A stretch of 50,800 bases of DNA from Desulfobacterales bacterium (GTDB lineage: Bacteria > Desulfobacterota > Desulfobacteria > Desulfobacterales > SURF-7): assembly GCA_028277765.1 (NCBI GenBank), contig JANQFQ010000002.1, forward strand, positions 1 to 50,800. Direction: 5' to 3'. The notes beneath the pieces are model-generated. The model did no database searches. It had not been told where the DNA came from and saw only the letters and a list, made by a program, of their open reading frames with translations. Position 1 is the stretch's first letter. Each line of letters opens with the position of its first letter. The translations under genes were made by a program, and so were the position numbers. Below are positions 9,988-19,627 of this stretch, piece after piece.

Positions 9988-12402
9988 AGCCTCTTCGACT
10001 TGAAACTCAGGTCCAAAAGGTTTGAAAACCATGACCAACGCCGGCATAAGGAAAAAATCTGCGATCAATGCGATAAATATTGTTGAAGCGACCAGGGTGC
10101 CGAAATTGTTTAGGCCCGCCATAATTGAAAAAAGAAAAACCAGGAATCCAGACACAAGAACCGCTGTTGTGATATAAAGCGCTCTGCCCACATGATTCAT
10201 AGACTGTTTCAGGGCTTTCTTGTAATCTCCGCATTGTCTGAATTCATAATGATACCGCATGATTAGATGTATTGTGTCATCAACCGCAATTCCAATAGCA
10301 ACGCATCCTATCAAGAGTTTAATATAGTCAAGGGGAATTCCCGCCCAGCCCATGATGCCAAGTGTAATGACTACAGGTGCAAGATTGGGAACCATTGATA
10401 TCATGCCGATCTTAATTGATCTGAAAAGCAGACACAACATTACCGCAATAACAGAATACGCCAGGAGAAATCCATATAATTGGCTCTTGACAATGTATTC
10501 GATCATTCTAACCCATAGAGCGCCCATGCCAGTAAGTCTTGGCTTCATTTTGTCATTTGGCCGAGTTTTTAGATAATCATCAAGCCTGTTAACCATACTC
10601 TTGTATCTACTGGTTTCAACCATTTTGCAGCGAACTTCAAGGTTGGCCATTGAATAATCAGATGTAATATAATTTTCTAGTTCATCTCCACCTGACATCT
10701 CGTAAATAAGAAGGAACTGTGCGGCCTCCTTTCGGCTTGTGGGCAGTTTATAATACGCAGGGTCTTCATTGTGAAGGGTTTTATTAATATCCTTTAAAAG
10801 ATCTACTATAGAATAGGTTTTCATCACAATTTCCTGCTGATCCGCCATTTTCTGGAGGGCTTCAATCTCACTCAGGACCATTGGTTCGAGAATACCATTT
10901 TGTGTTTTTGCGTCAAATATATAACTTACACTCCCACTTCCCCCCATGATATCATCGACAAATTCGGTCTCGACTCTTATTTGAACATCTTTTCCGAATT
11001 CTGTCAGAAAACATGAATCCACTTTAAGCCGTGATATCCCCATGGCTGACCATATAAAAATAGCGGTAAAAACAATAAGGATTGCGCTTTTAAACCTGAT
11101 ATCAAATCCTGTTACGATCCCAAGTATTCTGCTTATAAATCCGCTTCTGAGATCAGTATCCTGATGAACTGTTTTTTTTGTCTGGTGTTTTTTCTTTAGT
11201 TTTATAGAAAGAACCGCGATAAGGAGTGTTACTGTCATCAAAAAAGCGAAAAAAACGCCAAACGCGGAGTAAAAGGCAAAATGTTTGATCGCCTTGATCG
11301 GTGAAACACTCATGGATGAAAATCCAGCCACCGTTGTTATGCTTGTAAAAAAACAGGGTAGACCTACCAGGTAAACGCTTTTCATTATGGCTTCCCGTCT
11401 ATCTTCCATTACCATTTCAAGGTGTTGAAACTCACAAAGGATATGTGCTGCGTCTGCAACACCCACGGCTATGAGTATGGTCGGAAGCATGATGAACATC
11501 ATGTCATAAGACCAGCCCAGAATACCGATTAAACCAGTAGTAAGCATTAACGAGGTTATTACAACCAGTAGAGGACCGATAACCCCCAGAAGGTTTCTAA
11601 AGAAAAACAGCAGCAGGATACCGGTAATCAGCAATGAAATTAATCCAAGAGACTTATACTCGTCCTGAATTACCTCATTATATATTGAATTAAGCGGCAC
11701 ATCACCGGTGTTATAGAATTTTATTCCTGAATATTCAGGTTTTTCTAAAATGTTTTTAATTATTTTGTTTGTTGCCTGGGGATATAGATTTGGAAGATCG
11801 TTCCCTTTATCAGGATCAAGCATGATTTCTTCAAGAGGATCAACACTCGCTTTGTCCATTTCAACAATGATGGCCGCATATTTGCCATCCATGCTTACCA
11901 AACCATTCTGAAATATCGGTTTTTGCATGACTTTGCTGCGTATCTCAAGCAGTTTCTCCTGGCTTTCTGGAAAATCAAGTAGGAGGTCGTGAATAACCAG
12001 TTCATCTTGGATCCCTTCGATAAACTCTGCATTGGAAAGCGACACCACTCTCTTGATAAACGGTACCTGATCTTCTAGCTCTTCGGTAAGTTCTTCAATT
12101 TTCCGCATGATGTCAATGTCCCATGGACCGTATTCCTTTCCAGGCACCTCGTACATTAAGTAAGCTATTTCATCAGATCCGAAATTATCTCGGTACTCTA
12201 AAAAATCACCGTAAGTTGAATCATTTACGTCAAAATACGACTCATAACTATTGTCAAATCTTACAGTTGTAGCGATTTGATAACTAATGAAGACCAACAC
12301 AGCGCAACAGATGATCACTACCCATCGGTGATCAAAACACCACCTGCCAATTTTTTCAAAAACCCTGCTCATTGCTTCAACAGTGCCTTTTTTTTCAATC
12401 AT
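9982..12402 (-). CDS. RND-superfamily (MMPL/SSD-type) exporter
   Basis: About 806 residues. The layout is two repeats of one N-terminal helix, a large periplasmic domain of about 200 residues and five or six helices. The SSD motifs are visible: GVADAAHILCEFQH in half one and GIAVDDTIHLIMRYHYEF in half two, the Asp pair expected for proton coupling. Such single-polypeptide RND proteins export lipids or hydrophobic compounds (hopanoid or MmpL-like); the cargo is not known. I chose ATG 12402, which has an AGGA site and overlaps the end of the amidase gene by 8 bp; an in-frame TTG at 12444 would extend it without a good ribosome-binding site. The overlap implies translational coupling with the amidase. 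Confidence 0.88.
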   Translation of the reverse strand: MIEKKGTVEAMSRVFEKIGRWCFDHRWVVIICCAVLVFISYQIATTVRFDNSYESYFDVNDSTYGDFLEYRDNFGSDEIAYLMYEVPGKEYGPWDIDIMRKIEELTEELEDQVPFIKRVVSLSNAEFIEGIQDELVIHDLLLDFPESQEKLLEIRSKVMQKPIFQNGLVSMDGKYAAIIVEMDKASVDPLEEIMLDPDKGNDLPNLYPQATNKIIKNILEKPEYSGIKFYNTGDVPLNSIYNEVIQDEYKSLGLISLLITGILLLFFFRNLLGVIGPLLVVITSLMLTTGLIGILGWSYDMMFIMLPTILIAVGVADAAHILCEFQHLEMVMEDRREAIMKSVYLVGLPCFFTSITTVAGFSSMSVSPIKAIKHFAFYSAFGVFFAFLMTVTLLIAVLSIKLKKKHQTKKTVHQDTDLRSGFISRILGIVTGFDIRFKSAILIVFTAIFIWSAMGISRLKVDSCFLTEFGKDVQIRVETEFVDDIMGGSGSVSYIFDAKTQNGILEPMVLSEIEALQKMADQQEIVMKTYSIVDLLKDINKTLHNEDPAYYKLPTSRKEAAQFLLIYEMSGGDELENYITSDYSMANLEVRCKMVETSRYKSMVNRLDDYLKTRPNDKMKPRLTGMGALWVRMIEYIVKSQLYGFLLAYSVIAVMLCLLFRSIKIGMISMVPNLAPVVITLGIMGWAGIPLDYIKLLIGCVAIGIAVDDTIHLIMRYHYEFRQCGDYKKALKQSMNHVGRALYITTAVLVSGFLVFLFSIMAGLNNFGTLVASTIFIALIADFFLMPALVMVFKPFGPEFQVEEAL

Positions 12403-13060
12403 TGTCACCAGTCCTATTTGGTTGTTTTGCAAATACTTTTTCAATTAATGAAGGTATAGAAAATTTTTTGCCAGAACAAAGTGTTGGAGCGAATTTATTT
12501 TTTTTATATTTAACCGTAATTCTTTCGTTATCCCATTCAATTTCCCCTAAAGGAACACCATTATGAGGCAGAATATTTGACCGGGGTATATTATGCTCTT
12601 TTACCAGTCTTCTTATCAGACGTATAAGCGATTCCATCTGTTTATCTGTTGGTAATCTTTTTTCGAAATTTCCGACCAGACATATGCCGATTCCAAAAAT
12701 ATTATGGTACCACGAATTGATGTCAACATGCGTACCTGCTATCTGTTCCTTCCATCTAAAGCTTTCTTCTATTTTGCCGTCAGGCATGCCGTTTCCGTTT
12801 CCGATCAGGAAATGGTAGCATAATCCCCCATATCCCTGATCTGAATGAAATTTGTGAAATGTTTCAGAATCACCAGCATCTGTAGCACTGTGATGAATGA
12901 CAATAAATTTCCATCCTTTGGCAATGTCAGCTTTTTTGTAGTAGATATCGTACCATTCAGGTATTTCCTCATCAGCGCGGAACAGGCCGTTATTCTGACA
13001 GATGACGGTTGTCGCTAAAATTATCAAAAAAAACAGTTTGTTATTTACTATGAAGTTCAT
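12395..13060 (-). CDS. secreted N-acetylmuramoyl-L-alanine amidase (Amidase_2 / PGRP fold)
   Basis: 221 residues with an N-terminal hydrophobic signal (LFFLIILATTVI). Zinc-amidase landmarks are IVIHHSAT (first His), the YHFLIGNGNG core, IAGTHVDINSWYH (second metal-binding region), GIGICLVGNF, and a late TLCSGKKF that corresponds to the usual T-x-CPGK zinc Cys site. The segment between the conserved His (LPHNGV) and that Cys is longer than usual, with an inserted strand. It should cleave the amide between muramic acid and the peptide stem in the periplasm. It is upstream of and overlapping with the RND exporter gene, so the pair may act at the envelope together. Confidence 0.85.
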   Translation of the reverse strand: MNFIVNNKLFFLIILATTVICQNNGLFRADEEIPEWYDIYYKKADIAKGWKFIVIHHSATDAGDSETFHKFHSDQGYGGLCYHFLIGNGNGMPDGKIEESFRWKEQIAGTHVDINSWYHNIFGIGICLVGNFEKRLPTDKQMESLIRLIRRLVKEHNIPRSNILPHNGVPLGEIEWDNERITVKYKKNKFAPTLCSGKKFSIPSLIEKVFAKQPNRTGDND

Positions 13061-13169
13061 AATTTCTATTAAAAATAAAATATTAGAACGGATAATCTCA
13101 TAAATATTTACTTAATCATCTAAACACCTAAAAGGTCAATTAAAGTTTACAAGCAGGTTACTGGTTTAC

Positions 13170-13200
13170 TTGACATACCGTCCTCTTCCTGACATATTCT
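13170..13200 (+). promoter_or_regulatory. candidate sigma70-type promoter for the SRPBCC gene
   Basis: A perfect TTGACA at 13170-13175 is followed after 19 bp by TATTCT at 13195-13200, about 70 bp before the start codon of the downstream gene. TGACATA occurs twice, 20 bp apart. The spacer is longer than ideal, so this is tentative. Confidence 0.35.
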
Positions 13201-13267
13201 CTATAAATTAAAAGATCTGGTATTATCTGCATTTATTCTGTAATCTAGCCTTTTGGGGAGACTAACC

Positions 13268-13762
13268 ATGGATAATGAAGCTGTTTATACATTCCATATC
13301 GACATGACCAGAGAAAAAGCTTGGAAAAAGCTCCGTGATTTCACTCTTGCGCCTAATTATGTTCCAAACGTAGAAAGCGTTGAAATTACAACAGATAAAA
13401 CTGAAGGTGTTGGCGCTTCACGTCATGTTTCCCCTACTAATATTGATGAAACCATTGTTGAATGGCAAGATGGTAAAGGTTTTACAATGAGACTGCATAA
13501 AGGGGAAGGCGGACCACCATTTCCTTTTAAAGACGCTGGATTCCAGTATAAAATTGAAGAAGACGGTAGCAGGACGATATGCTCTGTCGCCCTGATATAT
13601 AATATGATGTTCGGGACCGTGGGAAATATACTAAACAGCCTGATACTCAACAGGATTATTAATGGCATTGTTCGTGATATTGGACTGAGCCTCAAATACT
13701 TTTATGAAACTGGTGATCCTGTAACCCCGAAAATCCTGAAACAAATAAAGGCAAAAAATTAG
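13268..13762 (+). CDS. SRPBCC-family protein (polyketide cyclase/dehydrase-like)
   Basis: 164 residues from ATG 13268, which has a GGGGAG site 7 bp upstream; an in-frame TTG at 13253 overlaps that site and is unlikely. The fold signature is the opening FHIDMTREKAWKKLRDF helix-strand, NVESVEIT, a central VEWQDGKGFTMRL strand set and a C-terminal amphipathic helix. Cytoplasmic, with no signal peptide. Members bind hydrophobic ligands or act as polyketide cyclases; no specific substrate can be given. It probably forms its own transcription unit between a divergent amidase and the SPOR gene. Confidence 0.8.
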   Translation: MDNEAVYTFHIDMTREKAWKKLRDFTLAPNYVPNVESVEITTDKTEGVGASRHVSPTNIDETIVEWQDGKGFTMRLHKGEGGPPFPFKDAGFQYKIEEDGSRTICSVALIYNMMFGTVGNILNSLILNRIINGIVRDIGLSLKYFYETGDPVTPKILKQIKAKN

Positions 13763-13881
13763 TAACATATAACCTGCTGAACCGATAATACTGTTTTTTT
13801 TCTCTCTATCATTGAAAATTTTATTTTTTTTTTCTATATTAACAAAATTACATCATTTTCTGAATGAATATAGAGGTATTT

Positions 13882-15435
13882 ATGCTTTGCCCGAATTGCA
13901 ATCACAATATCGAAGATGAAAATGTCGAGACATGTACTAAATGCAACTTCAACCTTACAGGTCAAACACTCAATCAAACACTTGAGATAGAAGATACCAT
14001 TAGCGGCATCTTTGATGATGCTGATGGAACCAGCGATAACGAAGACAGCTCTGATGAAAGGCTGGCTGGTGATGATGAGTTGCAAATGGCAGAAGAACTG
14101 GAGCTTGTTCTGGTTGATGATGAAGAAAAGGAGAAGCTCCTTGCTGAAGAAAAAGAAAAAAACGAAACTAATCAAAAGCAAGAAGAAACGCAGGTAGAAG
14201 ATCAAGAACTTGTTATTGACGAAAGCTACGGCGTTGAAATGAACGATGAACTAATAGAAGAAATCGAAAGTACGATCACAATTAATGCTGACCAGGCAGC
14301 AAAAATGAAAGAAGAAGCCGCAGCCATAGCCGCTGGTAAACAGATCAGCCGTAAAGAAAAAAAAGAGGAAATTAAAAAAGAAAAAACTGAAATAAAAGAA
14401 ACTAAAGAAAAAAAACCGGAACCGGTAATGACGAGTGCTGAAACAATTTCACTGGATCGCCCGCCTCCAGGAAAGAAACGGGTGTTAATCTTTGCGTCTG
14501 CAGCAGTGATAGTTGTTCTCATTATAGCCGCTGCTGCGTTTTTTTTGCTTCAGGGGAAATTTGATATAAAGACACTCATGGCTTCAATCAGATCTCAAAC
14601 TGCTGAAACCGATACCTCGCAGTCCTCCCAAAACATTGAGTATTTCACTGTTCAGTCAGAGAAATTCCACAACAAACCATCTGCGACCGCTATTTCAAAC
14701 GAACTTAAGAAAAAAGGTTATCCTGCATTTATTGCAGAGGATACAGATAGTTCAGGCAATGCTATATTCAGGATAAGAATCGGTAAATACCCGACAAAAA
14801 ATAAAGCGGAAACAGTTGCTAGAGCTTTATATACGGACGAACAGAAATTATATAACGTTCTCAACTTTAAGAATGATTCTTTTACAATCCTTCAGTTTAA
14901 TCCTCGACAACCATTAGCGTCCACACTGCCCGTTAAAACAGAACCGCCGGACCTTTCTACGCCGCCAGTGACAAAGACACCACCGGTCAATACTACGCCG
15001 CCAGTAACAAAGACACCACCGGTCAAAACGACACCGCCAGTGACAAAGACACCACCTGCCAATACTACGCCGCCGGTGACAAAGACACCACCGGTCAATA
15101 CTACGCCGCCAGTGACAAAGAAACCGCCGGTCACGCCTACCCCCCCTGTTAATACGAAGCAACCCATTATGCCAAAGCCATCTGCTTCTTCCAGAGGTAA
15201 ATACGCTATTCACACCAGTTCATACAAAAGAGTCAGCAATGCTTCAAAAGAAGTAGCACGGTTTAAAAAAATGGGCTTTGATGCTTATTATGAGAAAACA
15301 GATTTAAAGGCAAAAGGCATATGGTACAGGGTAAAAATTGGACATTTCAAAACAAGTGCAGAGGCTAAGGCTGAGTTAAACCGACTCAAGTCAATGGACA
15401 GTTCTGCCCAGGGAAGAGTAATAAAACATAAATAA
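13882..15435 (+). CDS. zinc-ribbon, single-span, double-SPOR-domain protein with Thr/Pro repeat
   Basis: 517 residues from ATG 13882, which has a GAGG site 5 bp upstream; the in-frame ATG at 13864 lacks one. Order: zinc ribbon (CPNCN and CTKCN, residues 3-20), an acidic then Lys/Glu-rich cytoplasmic stretch, one membrane helix near 205-227 (VLIFASAAVIVVLIIAAAAFFLL, written from memory of the frame), SPOR-like domain 1 (about 255-345), a Thr/Pro/Val/Lys repeat linker of 12-residue units, and SPOR domain 2 (about 438-515, YAIHTSSYKRVSNA). SPOR domains bind denuded septal peptidoglycan, so a periplasmic role at division sites is likely. The cytoplasmic ribbon resembles those of sensor or scaffold proteins. 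Convergent with the HIT gene. Confidence 0.85.
   Translation: MLCPNCNHNIEDENVETCTKCNFNLTGQTLNQTLEIEDTISGIFDDADGTSDNEDSSDERLAGDDELQMAEELELVLVDDEEKEKLLAEEKEKNETNQKQEETQVEDQELVIDESYGVEMNDELIEEIESTITINADQAAKMKEEAAAIAAGKQISRKEKKEEIKKEKTEIKETKEKKPEPVMTSAETISLDRPPPGKKRVLIFASAAVIVVLIIAAAAFFLLQGKFDIKTLMASIRSQTAETDTSQSSQNIEYFTVQSEKFHNKPSATAISNELKKKGYPAFIAEDTDSSGNAIFRIRIGKYPTKNKAETVARALYTDEQKLYNVLNFKNDSFTILQFNPRQPLASTLPVKTEPPDLSTPPVTKTPPVNTTPPVTKTPPVKTTPPVTKTPPANTTPPVTKTPPVNTTPPVTKKPPVTPTPPVNTKQPIMPKPSASSRGKYAIHTSSYKRVSNASKEVARFKKMGFDAYYEKTDLKAKGIWYRVKIGHFKTSAEAKAELNRLKSMDSSAQGRVIKHK
14959..15156 (+). repeat. 36-bp in-frame tandem repeat (about 5.5 units)
   Basis: Five consecutive 36-bp units plus half a unit encode TPPVTKTPPVNT-type dodecapeptides inside the SPOR protein. 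Units differ by single substitutions (V/A, N/K). It forms an extended proline-rich spacer between two SPOR domains, and copy number may vary between strains by slippage. Confidence 0.9.
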
Positions 15436-15581
15436 TTGTGACAACTAAGATTTTATTTTACAGTCAACGTCAGATTAAAGTTTAGATTTTATACCTAACT
15501 ATACATTTTACTAAGTATTTACAGCTCTCATTGTATTTAAACTGGATATTGTCTGGGAAGTAAAATCTTCACTTTAATCGT

Positions 15582-15920
15582 TTATCCTGGTGGCCACTCC
15601 ATTGACCTGCCTCCGATAATGTGCAGGTGAATATGAAAAACCGTTTGCCCTGCATCCTCGCCATTGTTAATAACCAGCCTGAAATCAGATAAAGATTTTT
15701 CTTTGCATATTTTGGCTGCAGCAGTGAACAGGCCACCAATGAGTTCATTGTCTGATTCTGTTATGTCGGATATCTTAGGGATATGTTTTTTCGGAATAAT
15801 AAGGATATGTGTAGGCGCCTGTGGATTGACATCATTAAATGCCAAGAATGTTTCATCCTCATACACTTTGTCACTTGGTATCTCACCGTCAATTATTTTA
15901 CAAAAAATGCAGTCATCCAT
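15582..15920 (-). CDS. HIT-family nucleotide-binding hydrolase (HINT type)
   Basis: 112 residues, the normal size. The N-terminus CIFCKIIDGEIPSDKVYED is the standard HINT opening. The histidine triad HIHLH is at residues 96-100, with the central His the expected nucleophile. Family members hydrolyse phosphoramidates or adenylated compounds in the cytoplasm; the physiological substrate is uncertain. It sits convergent to the SPOR gene, with a heptad-repeat element separating it from the bioA gene. Confidence 0.93.
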   Translation of the reverse strand: MDDCIFCKIIDGEIPSDKVYEDETFLAFNDVNPQAPTHILIIPKKHIPKISDITESDNELIGGLFTAAAKICKEKSLSDFRLVINNGEDAGQTVFHIHLHIIGGRSMEWPPG

Positions 15921-16003
15921 AATAGTTTCTCCTTTTGTTATCGTTTAGCATCTTAAATTGACATAATTTCATTAGTAAATATTTTTATCTAAAATATCAA
16001 CGT

Positions 16004-16190
16004 GATACTAGATACTAGATGCTGGATTCTAGACAGTTAAAAGCGTAGATCTGAGAGATCAAATTACATATATAATTTTAACGCTCTAATCACTTAGCTA
16101 TTTCATCCTCGCTAAAATCAGCTGTGTCTATGTTTATCAGTCTATACGTTTCCACACGACCAGCAATCCAGTATCCAGCATCTAGCATCT
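16004..16190. repeat. heptad-repeat element a (inverted GATNCTR arrays)
   Basis: Left array at 16004-16033 has four GATNCTR units; the right array at about 16161-16190 has four YAGNATC units, the inverse orientation. The interval between them (about 127 bp) is the longest of the six copies. The right array runs into the 3' end of the bioA gene and supplies its last codon and stop. Confidence 0.75.
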
Positions 16191-17501
16191 AAAAAGTGCG
16201 CCTTCATTTTCTAGTACTTCACAGATCGCATCTGTCAAAAGTTCAATATCGTCATCCTCAATGATATAAGGCGGCATCACATAAACAAGCTTACCAAACG
16301 GTCTGATCCAAACGCCTTGTTGAACAAATCTTTTTTGAATCTCAGCTATTTTTACTGGCTGTTTGGTTTCAACCACACCGATAGCTCCAAGAATTCTCAC
16401 ATCAGCTATATGAGGCAAATCCCGGCAAGGGGTAAGTCCTGCTTCCAGCCTCTGTTCAATTCTTTTTATCCTCTCTTCCCATGAAGAAGATAACAGCAGT
16501 TCGATACTCGCTTTAGCTACTGCACAGGCCAATGGGTTTCCCATAAAGGTCGGGCCATGCATGAATAGGCCAGGATCTCCGGATGAAATTGTATCACTGA
16601 CAGCTGACGTTGTCAGAGTAGCAGCAAGTGTCATATATCCGCTGGTAAGCGATTTTCCTACACACATGATATCAGGCGAAATACCGGTATGTTCACATGC
16701 GAACATTTTACCTGTTCGGCCAAAACCGGTTGCGATTTCATCATGAATCAACAGAATATTATGTTCATTACAGAGCTCTCGTACTCTGTTTATATAATGG
16801 GGAGAATAAAACCGCATACCACCGGCACCCTGCACAATCGGCTCAAGAATCACTGCTGCTATCTTTTCAGCGTGTTCATTCAGAATAGTCTTCAGACTGC
16901 TGACATCATTTTCATCCCATTTGTCATAAAAACCGCAATTCGGTGCATCTGCGAAATACTGTTTTCTGAGAATACCGGTAAACAGTTCATGCATTCCAGT
17001 TACAGGGTCGCAAACAGACATGGCACCAAAAGTGTCGCCGTGGTACCCTGATCGAATGGTTAAAAGTCTGGTTTTATCTTTCTCTCCCATTGCATACCAG
17101 TATTGATAAGCCATTTTAATAGCCACCTCAACAGAGACAGATCCTGAATCGCAGAAAAAAACCTTATCAATCGAATCAGGTGTAAGATTAAGAAGAATCG
17201 AGGCAAGATCTACAGCAGGTCTATGCGTCAGCCCCCCAAACATCACATGGGACATCTGTTTAAGCTGGTCTTCAACCGCTTTATTAAGAACAGGATGATT
17301 GTAACCATGAATAGCGCACCACCACGATGACATACCGTCTATCAGTTCTTGGCCGTCTTCAAGGGTAATGCGCACGCCGTTTGCTGATTTTACTGGATAT
17401 ACAGGCAATGGGTCTGTCATGGAAGTATAGGGATGCCAAATGTGGTTACGGTCAAAGTCCAGAAGGTTTTTCTCTTTATCATTGTTCATTTTATTTTTCA
17501 T
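16182..17501 (-). CDS. bioA: adenosylmethionine-8-amino-7-oxononanoate aminotransferase
   Basis: 439 residues, class III PLP aminotransferase. Visible landmarks: [12 protein letters not shown] at the start (substrate loop), [52 protein letters not shown] (PLP Asp, 254-260) and the Schiff-base Lys near 283 (VGKSLTSGY). It converts KAPA to DAPA in biotin synthesis, using SAM as amino donor. No other bio gene is nearby, so the pathway must be completed elsewhere. The last residues (LFRC then stop) fall in heptad-repeat DNA, so the C-terminus may have been altered by the repeat. ATG start at 17501. Confidence 0.93.
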   Translation of the reverse strand: MKNKMNNDKEKNLLDFDRNHIWHPYTSMTDPLPVYPVKSANGVRITLEDGQELIDGMSSWWCAIHGYNHPVLNKAVEDQLKQMSHVMFGGLTHRPAVDLASILLNLTPDSIDKVFFCDSGSVSVEVAIKMAYQYWYAMGEKDKTRLLTIRSGYHGDTFGAMSVCDPVTGMHELFTGILRKQYFADAPNCGFYDKWDENDVSSLKTILNEHAEKIAAVILEPIVQGAGGMRFYSPHYINRVRELCNEHNILLIHDEIATGFGRTGKMFACEHTGISPDIMCVGKSLTSGYMTLAATLTTSAVSDTISSGDPGLFMHGPTFMGNPLACAVAKASIELLLSSSWEERIKRIEQRLEAGLTPCRDLPHIADVRILGAIGVVETKQPVKIAEIQKRFVQQGVWIRPFGKLVYVMPPYIIEDDDIELLTDAICEVLENEGALFRC

Positions 17502-17611
17502 TTAATCATCACAAAACAGATGTTGGATAAATACAGGACTGAGTGTTTTGGGCGGAGAAACCCAACCCTTACATACTATTTATAACCCTGAAATCTCTAA
17601 ATCCCCTATTC

Positions 17612-18016
17612 TCAATTTCTCAGCTTTTCAAGCTGTTCTCTGAATTCATCGTCAATCTCAATCGATTTTCCTGTATTGGCGTCAGCCAAAACAAAGGTAA
17701 CCTCAGCATCAGCCACCACGGTTTCCGTGTCTTTAAAACGTATCTCCTGATAAAAGGTCACGCTTTTATTCCCGATTCTTAAAAGTTTGAGGAATAGTTC
17801 AAGCGTATCCCCTAAAACCGCTGGTTTCCGATAATTGATGTTAATATTCACCACAGCAAGCACAGTTCCTCTATTAATAATCTCCTGAAAGTCGTGACTG
17901 TCCTCTGCCATGCGCCACCTAGCCTCTTCCATAAACTCAAGATATCGGGCGTTATTCACATGCCCGAAAAAATCCAGGTGATATCCTCTTACCGTTATTG
18001 TTCCGCAGTTTTCCAT
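17612..18016 (-). CDS. acyl-CoA thioesterase, 4-hydroxybenzoyl-CoA thioesterase / YbgC family
   Basis: 134 residues, a single hotdog domain. The N-terminal signature GYHLDFFGHVNNARYLEFMEEARW includes the D-x(2)-GHVNN active-site block with the catalytic Asp near residue 15. It should hydrolyse short or aromatic acyl-CoA esters in the cytoplasm; FadM-like specificity is also possible. It is 15 bp downstream of the symporter gene on the same strand and probably co-transcribed with it, without an obvious functional link. Confidence 0.87.
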   Translation of the reverse strand: MENCGTITVRGYHLDFFGHVNNARYLEFMEEARWRMAEDSHDFQEIINRGTVLAVVNININYRKPAVLGDTLELFLKLLRIGNKSVTFYQEIRFKDTETVVADAEVTFVLADANTGKSIEIDDEFREQLEKLRN

Positions 18017-18031
18017 TTTTTTACCTTTATA

Positions 18032-19414
18032 TTATCCCTCTTCATTCTCTTTTTTAAGCGGATATACCCTTGCAGGATCGCTGAAATATTCTTTTGTTAA
18101 TTTCAGGACGACCGGGCTTAAGAAAATCAGTCCGATCAGGTTGGGCCAGGCCATGAGGGCATTGAAAATGTCTGATATTGTCCATACAACTTTCAATTCT
18201 ATATATGCGCCGACAGGTAACAATATGCAGTATAATATTCTATAAGGCATAACTGCTTTCTGACCAAACAGATAATCAATACACCTATCTCCATAATATG
18301 ACCAGCTGATAGCTGTAGAAAAAGCGAAAAAAATTAATCCAAAAGGAACAATATATTTCCCAACTTCAGCAAAACCACCTGCGTCTGCTATGCCGGTATT
18401 AAAAGCACTTGCTGTTAACTCCGCACCTGTTTCACCAGATGTATAGACACCGGTTATGACGATGACCAGTGCGGTCATTGTACAGATCACAAGTGTATCG
18501 ATAAATGGGCCAAGCATTGCCACAAGGCCTTCACGAACCGGTTCTTCTGTTTGTGCGGCACCATGGGCAATAGGTGCGCTCCCAAGGCCTGATTCATTAG
18601 AAAATACACCCCTTGCTACACCTTTGGACACAACAAGCCAGAATGTCGATCCTGCAAATCCTCCGGCTGCAGCAGTTCCGGTGAAAGCATCGTGAAATAT
18701 CAAATAGAACGCGTGGGGCACAGCATCGATGTTCATAAGGATAATGATCAATGCGCCACCCACATAAACCAGGGCCATAAAAGGAACAAGACGGCTGGCC
18801 ACTTGTCCTATTCTTTTAATCCCTCCAACAATAACAGCAAATACAAGTAACCCAATGACAAGACCTGTCACGATCTTTGGTATACCAAAATAAGCCTCCA
18901 TCGGTTCTGCCACGGAATTGGCCTGGGCCATGTTTCCTATGCCAAAGGAAGCAATGGCGGCAAATAAAGCAAATAGTATTCCCAGCCATTTTTGGTTAAT
19001 CCCTTTTTCAAGGTAATACATCGGTCCGGCACCAACTGTACCGTCCTCATGAATTGTTCTGAAATTTAGAGACAACAGGCATTCAGCATATTTAAGAGCC
19101 ATACCAAAAACTGCGGTGATCCACATCCAGAATACAGCGCCTGGTCCGCCCACAGCGATTGCAAGACCAACGCCGGCAATATTTCCTGTACCTATAGTCG
19201 CAGAAAGAGCTGCACTTAAAGCTTGAAAATGGGTGACCTCTCCTTTGTCATCTGGATTGTCAAATTTTCCTGAAATCAGTTTCCACGCGTAATGAAATTG
19301 ACGGAACTGTATCCCTTTTACAATAGTTGTAATAATGATACCTGTCCCGACTAATAGAATGATGGTTACTGGACCCCATACAACATCATTGATCTTACCC
19401 AGAATTTCCTGCAT
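18032..19414 (-). CDS. sodium:alanine/glycine symporter (AGCS family)
   Basis: 460 residues with about ten membrane helices. Family motifs are FQALSAALSATIGTGNIAGVGLAI near the N-terminus, PGAVFWMWITAVFGMALKYAE, and SNESGLGSAPIAHGAA. It imports Ala or Gly with Na+ across the inner membrane. ATG 19414 has a GGAGAAGG site. The thioesterase gene follows closely. Upstream is a 25-bp inverted repeat. Confidence 0.95.
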   Translation of the reverse strand: MQEILGKINDVVWGPVTIILLVGTGIIITTIVKGIQFRQFHYAWKLISGKFDNPDDKGEVTHFQALSAALSATIGTGNIAGVGLAIAVGGPGAVFWMWITAVFGMALKYAECLLSLNFRTIHEDGTVGAGPMYYLEKGINQKWLGILFALFAAIASFGIGNMAQANSVAEPMEAYFGIPKIVTGLVIGLLVFAVIVGGIKRIGQVASRLVPFMALVYVGGALIIILMNIDAVPHAFYLIFHDAFTGTAAAGGFAGSTFWLVVSKGVARGVFSNESGLGSAPIAHGAAQTEEPVREGLVAMLGPFIDTLVICTMTALVIVITGVYTSGETGAELTASAFNTGIADAGGFAEVGKYIVPFGLIFFAFSTAISWSYYGDRCIDYLFGQKAVMPYRILYCILLPVGAYIELKVVWTISDIFNALMAWPNLIGLIFLSPVVLKLTKEYFSDPARVYPLKKENEEG

Positions 19415-19468
19415 AGGCCTTCTCCAGTGATGAATTTTTAAATGAAATCAATATGTTTATTAATTGAA

Positions 19469-19547
19469 AAATGGTGGGCATAGCCCACCCTACATGATGA
19501 TATCGTTATTATTTGCTAAATTGTAGGGTGGGCTGTGACCACCATTT
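19469..19547. repeat. 25-bp imperfect inverted repeat of the GTAGGGTGGGC type
   Basis: Arms 19469-19493 and 19523-19547 match at 23 of 25 positions and enclose 29 bp. Each arm also contains its own small palindrome (GTGGGC-N-GCCCAC). The element sits between the DUF3592 gene and the symporter gene, both minus strand. Similar sequences are common intergenic palindromes in environmental bacteria. It could form a stable RNA hairpin but lacks a T run. Confidence 0.8.
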
Positions 19548-19627
19548 CTTTGGCCTCCAAAACCGTTTTTGGAATAGAATGTTCGTGGTTTATTGTTTAA
19601 CAGAACATGAAAGGACAAGTCAAATCA

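Noticed and set aside
12403-12444. TTG start for the RND exporter
   Set aside because: No ribosome-binding site; the ATG at 12402 has AGGA and a usual N-terminus.
14892-15213. Long minus-strand frames opposite the Thr/Pro repeat
   Set aside because: They are Gly/Val or Arg/Trp repeat shadows of the SPOR gene's 36-bp units.
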